The notes beneath the pieces were generated by a model that saw only the letters and a list, made by a program, of their open reading frames with translations, was not told the DNA's origin and searched no databases. Positions 1-7,868 of a stretch of 20,800 nt of DNA are shown here, piece after piece (position 1 is the stretch's first letter; each line of letters starts with the position of its first letter). Origin of the DNA: JBBDNC01 sp040877875 (lineage in GTDB: Bacteria > Bacteroidota > Rhodothermia > Balneolales > Balneolaceae). The position numbers were made by a program, and so were the translations under genes. The stretch lies in NCBI GenBank assembly GCA_040877875.1, contig JBBDNC010000107.1:1-20800 (forward strand), read 5' to 3'.

Positions 1-1679
1 CAGCCGGATCAGCGGCCGAATATTCTCTTTGCGATCAGCGATGACCAGTCGTTTCCACACATGGGAGCTTATGGAACGGATTGGGTCAAGACCCCGGCGT
101 TTGATCGTGTAGCTGAGCAGGGAATTTTGTTTACACAGGCGTATGTTCCGAACCCGAAATGTGCTCCGTCACGAGCAATCATTTTAACGGGGCGTAACTC
201 CTGGCAACTGGAAGAGGCGGCCAACCACTGGGCTTATTTTCCGCAAAAGTTTAAGGTATATACGGAAGTGCTTTCGGAGCACGGATATGTTGTAGGAGCC
301 ACCGGGAAAAAATGGGCGCCCGGTATCGCCGAGACCAGCGACGGGCAGCCCCGGCATCTTGCCGGCCAACCCTATGACGAGCACCGGGCAGACCCTCCGA
401 CCTCCACGATTTCAAGCAACGACTACGCCGCCAATTTCCGGGCATTTCTCGAGGCACGTACGGACGATGAACCCTTTTCCTTCTGGTATGGAGCTACCGA
501 ACCGCACCGGGCCTATGAATACCGCTCCGGTATTGAGAAGGGGGGCAAGCGTGTATCGGATATTAATGAGGTGCCTGACTTTTGGCCAGACGATGAGGAA
601 ATACGCATCGACATGCTCGACTACGCTTTTGAAATTGAACACTTTGACCGTCACCTGGGACGAATGCTGAGGCTGCTGGAGGAATACGGGGAGCTGGACA
701 ATACCATCGTCGTGGTGACCTCCGACAATGGCATGCCCTTTCCCCGGATCAAGGGGCAGACATATGAGCGGTCGGCCCATATGCCCCTGGCTATTATGTG
801 GCCGGACGGGATCGAAAGTCCCGGGCGTGTTATCGAGGACTTTGTCAGCTTTGCCGATTTTGCCCCGACCTTTATTGAGCTCGCCGGACTGGAATGGGAG
901 GAGACCGGTATGCATCCGACGGTGGGCCGGAGTCTGACGGATATCCTGTTTTCAGATCAGCAGGGACAAATCAACCCGGACCGGGATCATATGTTGCTGG
1001 GGAAGGAACGTCACGATGTCGGCCGGCCCTACGACTGGGGATATCCGGTTCGGGGCATTATTCGCGGAGATCATCTCTACCTGCGCAATTTCGAGCCGGA
1101 CCGCTGGCCGGTGGGCAATCCGGAGACCGGCTATCTGAATACCGATGGAAGTCCGACGAAGACCTTTATCCTGGACAACCGGGTAACTCCGGGTATGTAT
1201 CACTTCTGGCAGTGGAATTTTGGCAAGCGGCCGGTGGAGGAGCTCTACAATATTGCCGAAGACCCGGATTGTTTGCATAATCTTGCGGAGGATCCGGCAT
1301 ATAAGCAGCTAAGGCAGGACCTGAAAGAGGAGTTATATGAACGATTAAAAGACCAGGAAGATCCGCGCATGTTCGGACGCGGGTATGTCTTCGATGCTTA
1401 TCCGTATATGGATGAGGGAACCCGGAATTTCTATCAGCGTTTTATGGAAGGGGAGCAGATGAATACGGGNNNNNNNNNNNNNNNNNNNNNNNNNNNNNNN
1501 NNNNNNNNNNNNNNNNNNNNNNNNNNNNNNNNNNNNNNNNNNNNNNNNNNNNNNNNNNNNNNNNNNNNNAGGGAACCCGGAATTTCTATCAGCGTTTTAT
1601 GGAAGGGGAGCAGATGAATACGGGTTGGGTAAATGACTCCGATTTTGAGGAAACTTTCCTGCCGGAACAGAAGCAATGA
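1..1679 (+). CDS. Sulfatase, N-sulfoglucosamine sulfohydrolase-like (5' partial, interrupted by an assembly gap)
   Basis: Type I sulfatase of the alkaline-phosphatase fold, expected in the periplasm to remove sulfate esters or N-sulfate from glycans. The frame is open from base 1, so the start lies upstream: it reads RPNILFAISDDQ, with the Asp-Asp metal ligands at 40-45. The catalytic signature C-A-P-S-R begins at 160; its Cys would be matured to formylglycine by an FGE-type enzyme. A TSDNG metal-binding motif lies around 718-732. The sequence after the signature (LTGRNSW...) resembles proteins annotated as heparan N-sulfatase, but the substrate cannot be read from sequence. The frame is broken only by the N gap. 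If the identical 55-bp flanks are merged (1469 joined to 1625), the frame continues as TGWVNDSDFEETFLPEQKQ and stops at TGA 1677-1679, giving about 507 residues visible. Sure of sulfatase; subfamily is a guess. Confidence 0.93.
1415..1469 (+). repeat. Left copy of 55-bp gap-flanking duplicate
   Basis: Bases 1415-1469 are identical to 1570-1624, base for base. The copy ends exactly at the first N. The length equals a common de Bruijn k-mer size (55), which suggests two contig ends that share their terminal k-mer and were scaffolded without merging. It encodes the sulfatase segment EGTRNFYQRFMEGEQMNT. Confidence 0.93.
1470..1569. other. Scaffold gap of exactly 100 N
   Basis: One hundred consecutive N, the customary placeholder for a gap of unknown length. 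The identical sequence on both sides indicates that the two contigs overlap and that no real sequence is missing. Any translation through this stretch (X residues and the altered frame after it) is artificial. Confidence 0.97.
1570..1624 (+). repeat. Right copy of 55-bp gap-flanking duplicate
   Basis: Identical to 1415-1469 and beginning immediately after the last N. The offset of 155 bp shifts the sulfatase frame by two bases, which is why the raw sequence appears frameshifted here. Merging the two copies restores one continuous sulfatase frame. Confidence 0.93.
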
Positions 1680-1834
1680 GGGTTTATTACTTCATCAAAA
1701 ATATAACTTGTGGTGAGCAGCAGTGGTTTTTGTTTCAGAAATTCCCTCCAATGTACCTGTGTTTTGTCATGATACTGGTCATCTGATGCTTCCAGAGCAA
1801 TGAGATAGCCGGTATCCAAAAATACCCGTTTCAT
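1589..1834 (-). pseudogene. Truncated PIN-domain toxin (VapC-like), 3' end lost
   Basis: Residues 1-49 (bases 1834-1688) match the start of a PIN-domain ribonuclease: MKRVFLDTGYLIAL carries the first catalytic Asp (D7) on beta-strand 1, and the SYIFDEV segment the second acidic position (D47/E48). After residue 49 the frame no longer resembles a PIN protein: it runs antisense through the sulfatase stop codon and 3' end and halts near 1589. PIN toxins are normally around 130-140 residues, with further catalytic Asp residues in the second half; those are missing, so the product should be inactive. The start codon overlaps the antitoxin stop by 4 bp (ATGA), the usual toxin-antitoxin coupling. 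The breakpoint is 9 bp beyond the sulfatase stop. An assembly error cannot be fully excluded, but the junction is not at the N gap. Confidence 0.75.
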
Positions 1835-2058
1835 TTATCGGAGTTGTAGAGATAGCGATCGTGTTCTTCAGCGGCATTTGATACCCCGGTATTTACGGGA
1901 TGGTTGCCTAAATGGGAAATAGGATCTTGATTTGTACCGGAGACGGAGTCTAAAAAAGTTTCTACTAATTTCGATACACTTGTTCCCTGCCGTCGGGCAA
2001 AACGTTTCGCCCGCTCTTTCGTCTCTTTTTCGATGGTCAATGTCAACTTTTCTTTCAT
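1831..2058 (-). CDS. DUF6364-like ribbon-helix-helix antitoxin
   Basis: A 75-residue protein whose first ~38 residues (MKEKLTLTIEKETKERAK, then ARRQGTSVSKLVETF) match the short beta-strand plus two-helix pattern of DUF6364/ribbon-helix-helix antitoxins that partner PIN toxins. The strand would contact DNA and the less structured C-terminal part (about 40-75) would bind the toxin. It is intact and overlaps the toxin start by 4 bp. A palindromic operator lies just upstream, so autorepression is expected. With the toxin truncated it is probably an orphan antitoxin: either a relic or still a repressor able to neutralise related toxins elsewhere. The Shine-Dalgarno sequence is weak. Family call is confident; present function is inferred. 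Confidence 0.85.
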   Translation of the reverse strand: MKEKLTLTIEKETKERAKRFARRQGTSVSKLVETFLDSVSGTNQDPISHLGNHPVNTGVSNAAEEHDRYLYNSDK

Positions 2059-2075
2059 AGCAGCTTAATTAAATA

Positions 2076-2107
2076 ATATACGTGCAATATACTAATTACA
2101 CGTATAT
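2076..2107 (-). promoter_or_regulatory. Palindromic operator and promoter of the antitoxin-toxin operon
   Basis: A perfect 9-bp inverted repeat, ATATACGTG at 2076-2084 and CACGTATAT at 2099-2107, separated by 14 bp and placed 18 bp upstream of the antitoxin start. On the - strand a TTGAAA element (2114-2109) is followed after 17 bp by TATATT (2091-2086), so the putative -10 lies in the spacer between the arms. This is the geometry expected for autorepression by a ribbon-helix-helix dimer of dimers. The inverted repeat is seen directly; the promoter call is inference and assumes a sigma-70-like consensus. Confidence 0.6.
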
Positions 2108-2339
2108 CTTTCAATTTAAAAATGAAGACTTCTTCAAGCGTAATCAGCTTTTTAGATTTGATTGCCATCTCTCGCAGGTTTAGCTTTCGTTGACATCATC
2201 ATGATTTTGGAAGTTACAAAAACCTGTTAATTTATTTGAGTTTCGTTCAGTATTTGGAATAACGGTCGAAAATACACAACGTTTTAAATTGCCGATCCGA
2301 AAGTTGACGGATGGGATGACTTTAAGCTGATGAGCCCCG
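2108..2339. other. AT-rich intergenic region between divergent genes
   Basis: No open frame with a recognisable product. It separates the - strand antitoxin from the + strand octaheme cytochrome gene and should carry the promoter of the latter, but I see no convincing -10/-35 pair on the + strand and no Shine-Dalgarno before 2340. The stretch 2124-2137 can form a 5-bp hairpin only. Confidence 0.5.
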
Positions 2340-4625
2340 ATGCACCCTAAAAGTAATTTCTTGTCTATTTCATTTGTACAGTTAGCGGCAGTTATGAGCC
2401 TCTTTCTTTCTTTCTGTCTTATCTATAGTTGCAGCCGGACGGCGGAGGAGCCGGCGGGAAAGGGCGATTATGAAGGGCCCCGGGATCATGCATTTGTCGG
2501 CGATCAAACCTGCCAGTCGTGTCACGCTGAAGAATGGGAGGCCTGGAAAGGGTCGCATCACGACTATGCTATTGCCGAGCCTGACGAGGAAACGGTCCGG
2601 GGGGATTTCAGTGATGTGACCTTCCGCGAAGGGGAGGATGTTTACCGGTTTTACAGGGAGAATGAAAAATATATGGTGGAGACTTCAGGTCCGAACGAGC
2701 AACCCGGCACGCATGAAATCACCTATACTTTTGGCTGGGAGCCCTTGCAGCAATACCTGATAGATTTTGGCAAGGGAAAATTGCAGGCTCTTCACATCGC
2801 CTGGGATACGGAACGGAACCGCTGGTTTTCCCTGCGCCCGGATGAGCAGATCAAGCCGGACGACTGGATGCACTGGACCGGCGGGTCGATGAACTGGAAT
2901 ACGATGTGTGCTGACTGCCACTCGACGAACCTGCAAAATACCTACATCGCCGAGGCGGATTCGTTTCATACCACGTGGTCGGTACTGAACGTAAGCTGCG
3001 AAGCCTGTCACGGCCCGGGTGGGGATCATGTGGAACAGATGAACAGCCCCGATTGGGAAGAGGCGGATGCGTCGGACGGGACACGGGCGGGAAATCTGAA
3101 TCTCACCCGCAATCCCTCCCAGTTGTCCGAGATCAATACCTGTGCCCCGTGTCATTCTCTGCGACAGGAGTTGACGGAGGATTATGTGCATGGAGATGAG
3201 TTCATGGATCATTATGATCCCCTTTTGCCCCATCCTGAAAACTATTTTGCCGACGGACAAATCCGGGAAGAAGTGTATGTATACGGATCATTCCTGCAAA
3301 GCAGGATGTATGCCAATGGTGTTCAATGTTCTGACTGCCATGACCCTCACACTCTTCAGCTTAAGGCATCGCTTAACAATAACAAGTTGTGCATGCAGTG
3401 TCATGAGCCGGAATACAATACACCGGATCACCACTTTCACGAGGTCAATACGGAAAGCTCTCAATGTATAAGCTGTCATATGACCGGCCGAAATTATATG
3501 GAAGTCGATTTTCGCCGCGACCATAGCTTTCGCATCCCGCGACCGGATCAGAGTCAACAGTTTGGGACCCCCAATGCCTGCAACGACTGTCATACGGACC
3601 GCTCGGCGGCCTGGGCAAGCGAGGTAATGGATGAATGGTACGGAGATGAGCGCCCGCCTCACTATTCAGAAACGCTGGTGAAGGCAGATGCCGAAGGACA
3701 AGCGGCCTACACCGAACTCAGGGAGATGATTGCCGATACGTCTCAGCCCGACATCATTCGTGCGACGGCCGTTTGGTACGTCGGGCAGTTTCCCGCCCTG
3801 CAAAGCGCGGATATTCTTGAGGAGGCCTTGACGTACGAATCTCCGATCATCCGCAGCAGTGCGGCTAAGGCAATGGAGAATCTGCCGGCTGATACAAGGC
3901 AACCCCCCCTTGAAAATGCTTTGAAAGATCCGGTTCGGGCGGTTCGGCTTTCTGCCATTCGCGGACTGTCCGAATTTTCAGTCACGGATATCTCACCGCC
4001 CGATCAGGATGATTTCTCTCAAGCTTTAAAAGAGTACTGGGCGTATCTGGATGTGAATCAATATTTTCCCCAGGGCCTGATGAACCGGGGACAGTTTTTT
4101 GAACAGCAGGGGGAGACGGAACAGGCGATCGAGGCGTACCGGCAAGCACTGAAAAGAGACCCGTATTTTAATCCGGCACGGATGAACCTGGCATACCTGT
4201 ATAACAGCCGGGGAGAAAACGATCGGGCTGAAGAAATGCTGAGGGTGGTCACCGAACAGGAGCCGGAATTCGGTCAGGCGTATTACTCACTCGGGCTTCT
4301 GCTGGCCGAACAGGGCCGTTTGGAAGAAGCGGTTTCGTGGTTTGATCAGGCGGCCGGCCTTATGCCGGAACAAAGCAGGGTATTTTATAACCTGGCCATT
4401 GCCCGTCAGACATTGGGCCGGCCCCGGGAAGCCGAATCTGCATACCGGCAGGCTATTGATTTGGAACCCCGGAATGGGGATTACCGATACGGGATCATTA
4501 CTTTGTATATGCAGCAGGAACAGTTTGAACAGGCACTGGAACACGCCAAGGTTCTGGACTCCCTGCATCCGAATAACCCGCAGATTCAGCAGTTGATACG
4601 CCAAATCGAACAGCAAATTAACTGA
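2340..4625 (+). CDS. Octaheme c-type cytochrome lipoprotein with HEAT-like and TPR regions
   Basis: Exported electron-transfer protein of 761 residues. The N-terminus is a lipoprotein signal with lipobox LIYS|C (Cys31), so it is likely anchored to a membrane facing the periplasm or exterior. Eight CXXCH heme motifs lie at residues 58, 190, 220, 268, 330, 351, 376 and 414, with extra His (SHHD, DHHFH) as candidate distal ligands. Residues ~455-545 look like short HEAT-type helices, and ~575-745 are about five tetratricopeptide repeats (FFEQQGETEQAIEAYRQALK type), suggesting a protein-docking surface. Multiheme proteins with this cytochrome-plus-TPR layout are known and usually uncharacterised. 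The start at 2340 is the first ATG after an in-frame stop; ATG 2394 would also leave a signal peptide. It may pass electrons from sugar dehydrogenases encoded downstream; this is inferred from context only. Confidence 0.9.
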   Translation: MHPKSNFLSISFVQLAAVMSLFLSFCLIYSCSRTAEEPAGKGDYEGPRDHAFVGDQTCQSCHAEEWEAWKGSHHDYAIAEPDEETVRGDFSDVTFREGEDVYRFYRENEKYMVETSGPNEQPGTHEITYTFGWEPLQQYLIDFGKGKLQALHIAWDTERNRWFSLRPDEQIKPDDWMHWTGGSMNWNTMCADCHSTNLQNTYIAEADSFHTTWSVLNVSCEACHGPGGDHVEQMNSPDWEEADASDGTRAGNLNLTRNPSQLSEINTCAPCHSLRQELTEDYVHGDEFMDHYDPLLPHPENYFADGQIREEVYVYGSFLQSRMYANGVQCSDCHDPHTLQLKASLNNNKLCMQCHEPEYNTPDHHFHEVNTESSQCISCHMTGRNYMEVDFRRDHSFRIPRPDQSQQFGTPNACNDCHTDRSAAWASEVMDEWYGDERPPHYSETLVKADAEGQAAYTELREMIADTSQPDIIRATAVWYVGQFPALQSADILEEALTYESPIIRSSAAKAMENLPADTRQPPLENALKDPVRAVRLSAIRGLSEFSVTDISPPDQDDFSQALKEYWAYLDVNQYFPQGLMNRGQFFEQQGETEQAIEAYRQALKRDPYFNPARMNLAYLYNSRGENDRAEEMLRVVTEQEPEFGQAYYSLGLLLAEQGRLEEAVSWFDQAAGLMPEQSRVFYNLAIARQTLGRPREAESAYRQAIDLEPRNGDYRYGIITLYMQQEQFEQALEHAKVLDSLHPNNPQIQQLIRQIEQQIN

Positions 4626-4650
4626 ATTCTTTAACCCAGGTATGTATGCC

Positions 4651-6249
4651 ATGAATCAATGTCTAATTGGACCTTTTTTAAAATTCGGAATTCCTGTACT
4701 ACTGCTCTTCACGTTACTATTTCAGGTGCCCACACTTTTACAGGCACAGAATATGGCTACAGGAACGGTTTATCATGATTTGAATGAAAACGGGCAATTT
4801 GATACAGAGGAACCGGGAATCCCCGAAGTGTTGGTTTCAAATGGGAGAGAACTTGTGGTTACGGACGATTCGGGGGGTTACGAAATTACTGTGGATGACA
4901 ATACGATTATTTTTCTTATCAAGCCCCGAGGCTGGACAACCGGGACAGATGAGAATAATCTCCCGCGATTCTATTCGATTCTGAGCGTCGACGGTGCGGG
5001 AGGGTCGAAATATCCGGGCTTGGAACCCATGGGCTCACCGACAGAAACAGTCGATTTCGCTCTTTATCCTCAGGAAGAATCGGATTCGTTCCGGGTAGTA
5101 GCTTTTGGCGATACCCAGCCGCGCGACCTGGATGAAATCGGCTATATAGCACACGATTCAGTTCAGGAGCTCGTCGGAGTGGAGGCGGCTTTCGGGTTTA
5201 CCCTTGGAGATCTGGTATTTGACGATCTCGATCTCTTTCAGCCGATTAACGAGGTTGTCGGGCAAATCGGGATCCCCTGGCATCATATCATCGGGAATCA
5301 TGATATTGATTTTTCAGCGGATACGGACTGGGATGCCCGGGGGGCCTATTTCCGAACCTATGGTCCTCCGTGGTATGCATTTAGCTGGGGTGGAACTCAT
5401 TTCGTTGCTGTCGACAATATTCGATGGATTGTAGAGGGAGATGAACGGTATTACCGTACCGGACTTGGAGATGAGCAAATAGCATTTATCAGGAATTTTC
5501 TCAAGCACATTCCGGATGATGAACTCGTTGTGTTTTTGATGCATATCCCGTGGGTGGATTCCACACCCTGGGCAGATGAATCGGAACGTGAAGAGCTGTT
5601 TGAAATCCTGGCTTCACACCCCCATACTGTTTCTTTTTCAGCTCACACCCATCGTCATTATCATCAGTTTCTGGATGCTGAGAAGGGCTGGCCAGGTGAG
5701 AGCCCACATCATCTGGTGAGTATGGGAACCGTGTGTGGTGCCTGGTGGACGGGATTTTATGACGAATATGGAATTCCACATTCAATGATGAGGGACGGCA
5801 CTCCAACCGGGTACGCTTTTCTGGAGATCAGCGGGAATGATTGGAAACTTCGCTACAAAGCCGCCCGCCGCCCGGATGATTTCCAGATGCACATTTCTGC
5901 CCCTGATGAGGTTCCGGTAACGGCTACAGATACGGTAAGGGTTTTTGCAAATGTATTTAATGCCTTGCCGGATGCCAACGTGGAAATGCGTATAGGTAAA
6001 TCGGGCTTCTGGCAGCCAATGGAGCCTGCGAATAGAAAGGATCCTGTTTATGAAGCTATGCAAAAACGTGAACAGGCATTGGATAGTACAAATTGGCTAA
6101 ATGTCGGAGATGCTAATCCGAACCCTCGTCATCTTTGGAAGGGAGCGCTCCCGGATGGATTGGGACCGGGGACTACTACTATATATGTTCGTTCGGAGGA
6201 TGAGTGGGACATTTATGAAGGACGGCGAATCATACGTTTGACTCAGTAG
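4651..6249 (+). CDS. Exported calcineurin-like phosphoesterase with N- and C-terminal accessory domains
   Basis: Metallophosphoesterase of about 532 residues. Order, numbered from this start: signal peptide ending near LLQA; a beta-sandwich resembling the MetallophosN/SdrD-B type (~36-130, GTVYHDLNENGQFD); the catalytic domain (~145-340); and a MetallophosC-like domain to the end. Metal-ligand motifs are all present: GDTQ (153), GDLVFDD (186), GNHD (215), the His of MHIP (298) and AHTH (331). The substrate is unknown; family members are annotated as phosphodiesterases or phosphatases. ATG 4642 is also in frame, three codons upstream; 4651 is preferred because AGG at 4638-4640 is then properly spaced and the signal peptide starts cleanly. 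It begins 25 bp after the cytochrome gene, so co-transcription is likely. Confidence 0.9.
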   Translation: MNQCLIGPFLKFGIPVLLLFTLLFQVPTLLQAQNMATGTVYHDLNENGQFDTEEPGIPEVLVSNGRELVVTDDSGGYEITVDDNTIIFLIKPRGWTTGTDENNLPRFYSILSVDGAGGSKYPGLEPMGSPTETVDFALYPQEESDSFRVVAFGDTQPRDLDEIGYIAHDSVQELVGVEAAFGFTLGDLVFDDLDLFQPINEVVGQIGIPWHHIIGNHDIDFSADTDWDARGAYFRTYGPPWYAFSWGGTHFVAVDNIRWIVEGDERYYRTGLGDEQIAFIRNFLKHIPDDELVVFLMHIPWVDSTPWADESEREELFEILASHPHTVSFSAHTHRHYHQFLDAEKGWPGESPHHLVSMGTVCGAWWTGFYDEYGIPHSMMRDGTPTGYAFLEISGNDWKLRYKAARRPDDFQMHISAPDEVPVTATDTVRVFANVFNALPDANVEMRIGKSGFWQPMEPANRKDPVYEAMQKREQALDSTNWLNVGDANPNPRHLWKGALPDGLGPGTTTIYVRSEDEWDIYEGRRIIRLTQ

Positions 6250-6544
6250 GGCACTGTATCCCAGTCTACGGGATGGGCAATCGGAAAAAATCCGGTAAGT
6301 TCCACCGGTTGAAGGTACCCGGGGTCATTCTTTTTAAAATGAAAGGAGAAGATGTTATGATTTTATTATACTTTCAGCTATCGCATTCGCAGGCAATGTA
6401 TGTCGGATTTGGATGATGGAGTTAGGGGAGTCCGGATTTTGGTACACCAAAGGGTCAAATCCTGCTTTTCTACCGCATCTTCCGATAAATACTAATTTCC
6501 AGTTGACGCCAGGATTTACTAAATATCTTCAGAGGTAACCTCAA
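6250..6544. other. Intergenic region with a possible decayed small gene
   Basis: No recognisable complete gene. A good Shine-Dalgarno (AAAGGAG, 6342-6348) precedes ATG 6357, but that frame stops after 20 codons. Two bases out of frame, an open stretch reads ILSAIAFAGNVC and continues to a stop at 6537-6539 just before the next gene; this could be the remains of a small exported protein, or chance. A weak 5-bp hairpin (6292-6296 with 6304-6308) without a T run follows the phosphoesterase gene. Confidence 0.35.
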
Positions 6545-7798
6545 ATGGAACGGAAAGAATTTTTAAAGAAAAGTGCAGTTGCCCTGGGGGCATTCACCAT
6601 CATACCCCGTCATGTGCTGGGAGGGAATGGGTTTACAGCTCCCAGTGATCAGTTGACCAAAGCAGTGATTGGTGTCGGGGGGATGGGCAGGGGACATCTC
6701 AATTACCCCGGGGCACGGCTTGTAGCCGTATGTGATGTGGATACCCGTCACCTGAATCGGGCTCTGTCAATGAGTGAACCGGAAGTGAGGGGATACCACG
6801 ATTACCGGGAAGTCCTTGAACAGAAGGATGTGGATATCGTCCATATTGTCACCCCTCCCCACTGGCACGGAAAGATGTCAGTCGACGCAGCGAACGCCGG
6901 AAAAGATATCTGGTGTGAGAAACCGATGACCCGCACTATTGCCGAGGGACAAAAAGTCGTCGACGCGGTTCAGCGAAACGGATCTATTTTTCGGCTGAAT
7001 ACCTGGTTCAGGTTTCAAAGTGGTTTTTACGGGATGAACACTCCCGTCCGCCCTATTAAAAAACTGGTTGAAAACGGGGTATTCGGCTGGCCCCTGAAGG
7101 TGACAGTGAATGCCAGTACCGGGTTCGACTGGAAATTTGTCTGGAGCGGAAGGCCGAACCTGAAACCACAATGGATTCCCGAAGCACTGGATTACAATAT
7201 GTGGCTGGGACCGGCTCCGTATAAGCCCTACAATGAACACCGGGTCCACAATACTTTTCGCGGATACTGGGATTACGACGGCGGCGGGCTTGGGGATATG
7301 GGCCAGCATTACCTCGATCCGGTTCAGTATTTCCTTGACAAGGATCATACCAACCCGGTGTCTATTACAGCGGATGCACCCCAGCAACACCCCGAGGCAG
7401 CGGCTAGCTGGAGACGAATTGAAATGACGTATCAGGACGGATGTAAAATAATTCTGGACGGCGAGGACCGGGATAAAGATGCCCCTTATATCGAAGGACC
7501 CAGGGGCAAACTTTACCGGGGATTTGAATCGGATATTCCGAATATTCGGGAACTTGCAGCATCCCTGCCGGATCCCGAACCTCAGATAACGGATTTCAGC
7601 GAGGCTGTGAAAAATCGTCGTAAATTTGCCCTGAATGAATCAAACGGACACCGTTCCTGTAACCTGGTGAACCTGGGAATTATCGCCGTCCGCCTGGGCA
7701 GGCCACTGGAATTCGATCCGGAATCACAGCGGTTTGTCAATGACGAGGCTGCTAACCGCCTGATCAACCAGCCAATGCGTTCTCCCTGGCATTTGTAG
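6545..7798 (+). CDS. Gfo/Idh/MocA family oxidoreductase, exported (Tat-like signal)
   Basis: NAD(P)-dependent sugar dehydrogenase family protein of 417 residues. The N-terminus (ERKEFLKKSAVALGAF) is a Tat-like leader with Arg-Lys in place of Arg-Arg; periplasmic members of this family usually carry such leaders and a tightly bound nicotinamide cofactor. Residues 40-130 form the Rossmann domain with GVGGMG (43-48), the acidic end of beta 2 (CDVD, 63-66) and the family EKP motif (125-127). The C-terminal domain holds the conserved GDMGQHYLD segment (250-258), where Asp251/His255 are likely catalytic. An AGAGG sequence at 6530-6534 precedes the start. It sits 70 bp before the DUF1080 gene; Gfo/Idh/MocA and DUF1080 proteins recur together in 3-keto-glycoside pathways, so oxidation of a sugar at C3 is the best inference. 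Exact substrate unknown. Confidence 0.92.
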   Translation: MERKEFLKKSAVALGAFTIIPRHVLGGNGFTAPSDQLTKAVIGVGGMGRGHLNYPGARLVAVCDVDTRHLNRALSMSEPEVRGYHDYREVLEQKDVDIVHIVTPPHWHGKMSVDAANAGKDIWCEKPMTRTIAEGQKVVDAVQRNGSIFRLNTWFRFQSGFYGMNTPVRPIKKLVENGVFGWPLKVTVNASTGFDWKFVWSGRPNLKPQWIPEALDYNMWLGPAPYKPYNEHRVHNTFRGYWDYDGGGLGDMGQHYLDPVQYFLDKDHTNPVSITADAPQQHPEAAASWRRIEMTYQDGCKIILDGEDRDKDAPYIEGPRGKLYRGFESDIPNIRELAASLPDPEPQITDFSEAVKNRRKFALNESNGHRSCNLVNLGIIAVRLGRPLEFDPESQRFVNDEAANRLINQPMRSPWHL

Positions 7799-7868
7799 CC
7801 ATTGATCCGTTCTAATAATATTGAATTCATCCCCCGTAATGACTCCGACAAACTTTTTTCATAATCAG

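Noticed and set aside
412..915. Long open frame antisense to the sulfatase (167 codons)
   Set aside because: It has no recognisable domain or signal and lies opposite a well-conserved sulfatase; it is a shadow of that gene's codon use. Similar antisense frames at 2685-3260, 9822-10403 and 12427-13035 were discarded for the same reason.
1415..1624. 55-bp direct repeat as a biological repeat or recombination site
   Set aside because: The copies end exactly at the edges of a 100-N gap, and merging them restores the sulfatase frame, so it is an assembly artefact.
1679..1834. Whether the PIN toxin is intact but in another frame downstream
   Set aside because: Sequence beyond 1688 on the - strand is fully accounted for by the sulfatase 3' end and stop, leaving no room for the missing ~85 residues in any frame.
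2124..2137. Short palindrome TGAAG-ACTT-CTTCA as an operator
   Set aside because: Five-bp arms in an AT-rich region are expected by chance, and nothing nearby aligns with them.
7821..7868. TTG 7821 as start of the HEAT-DUF1080 gene
   Set aside because: It would add 16 residues before the lipoprotein signal with no ribosome site; ATG 7869 gives a normal signal length.
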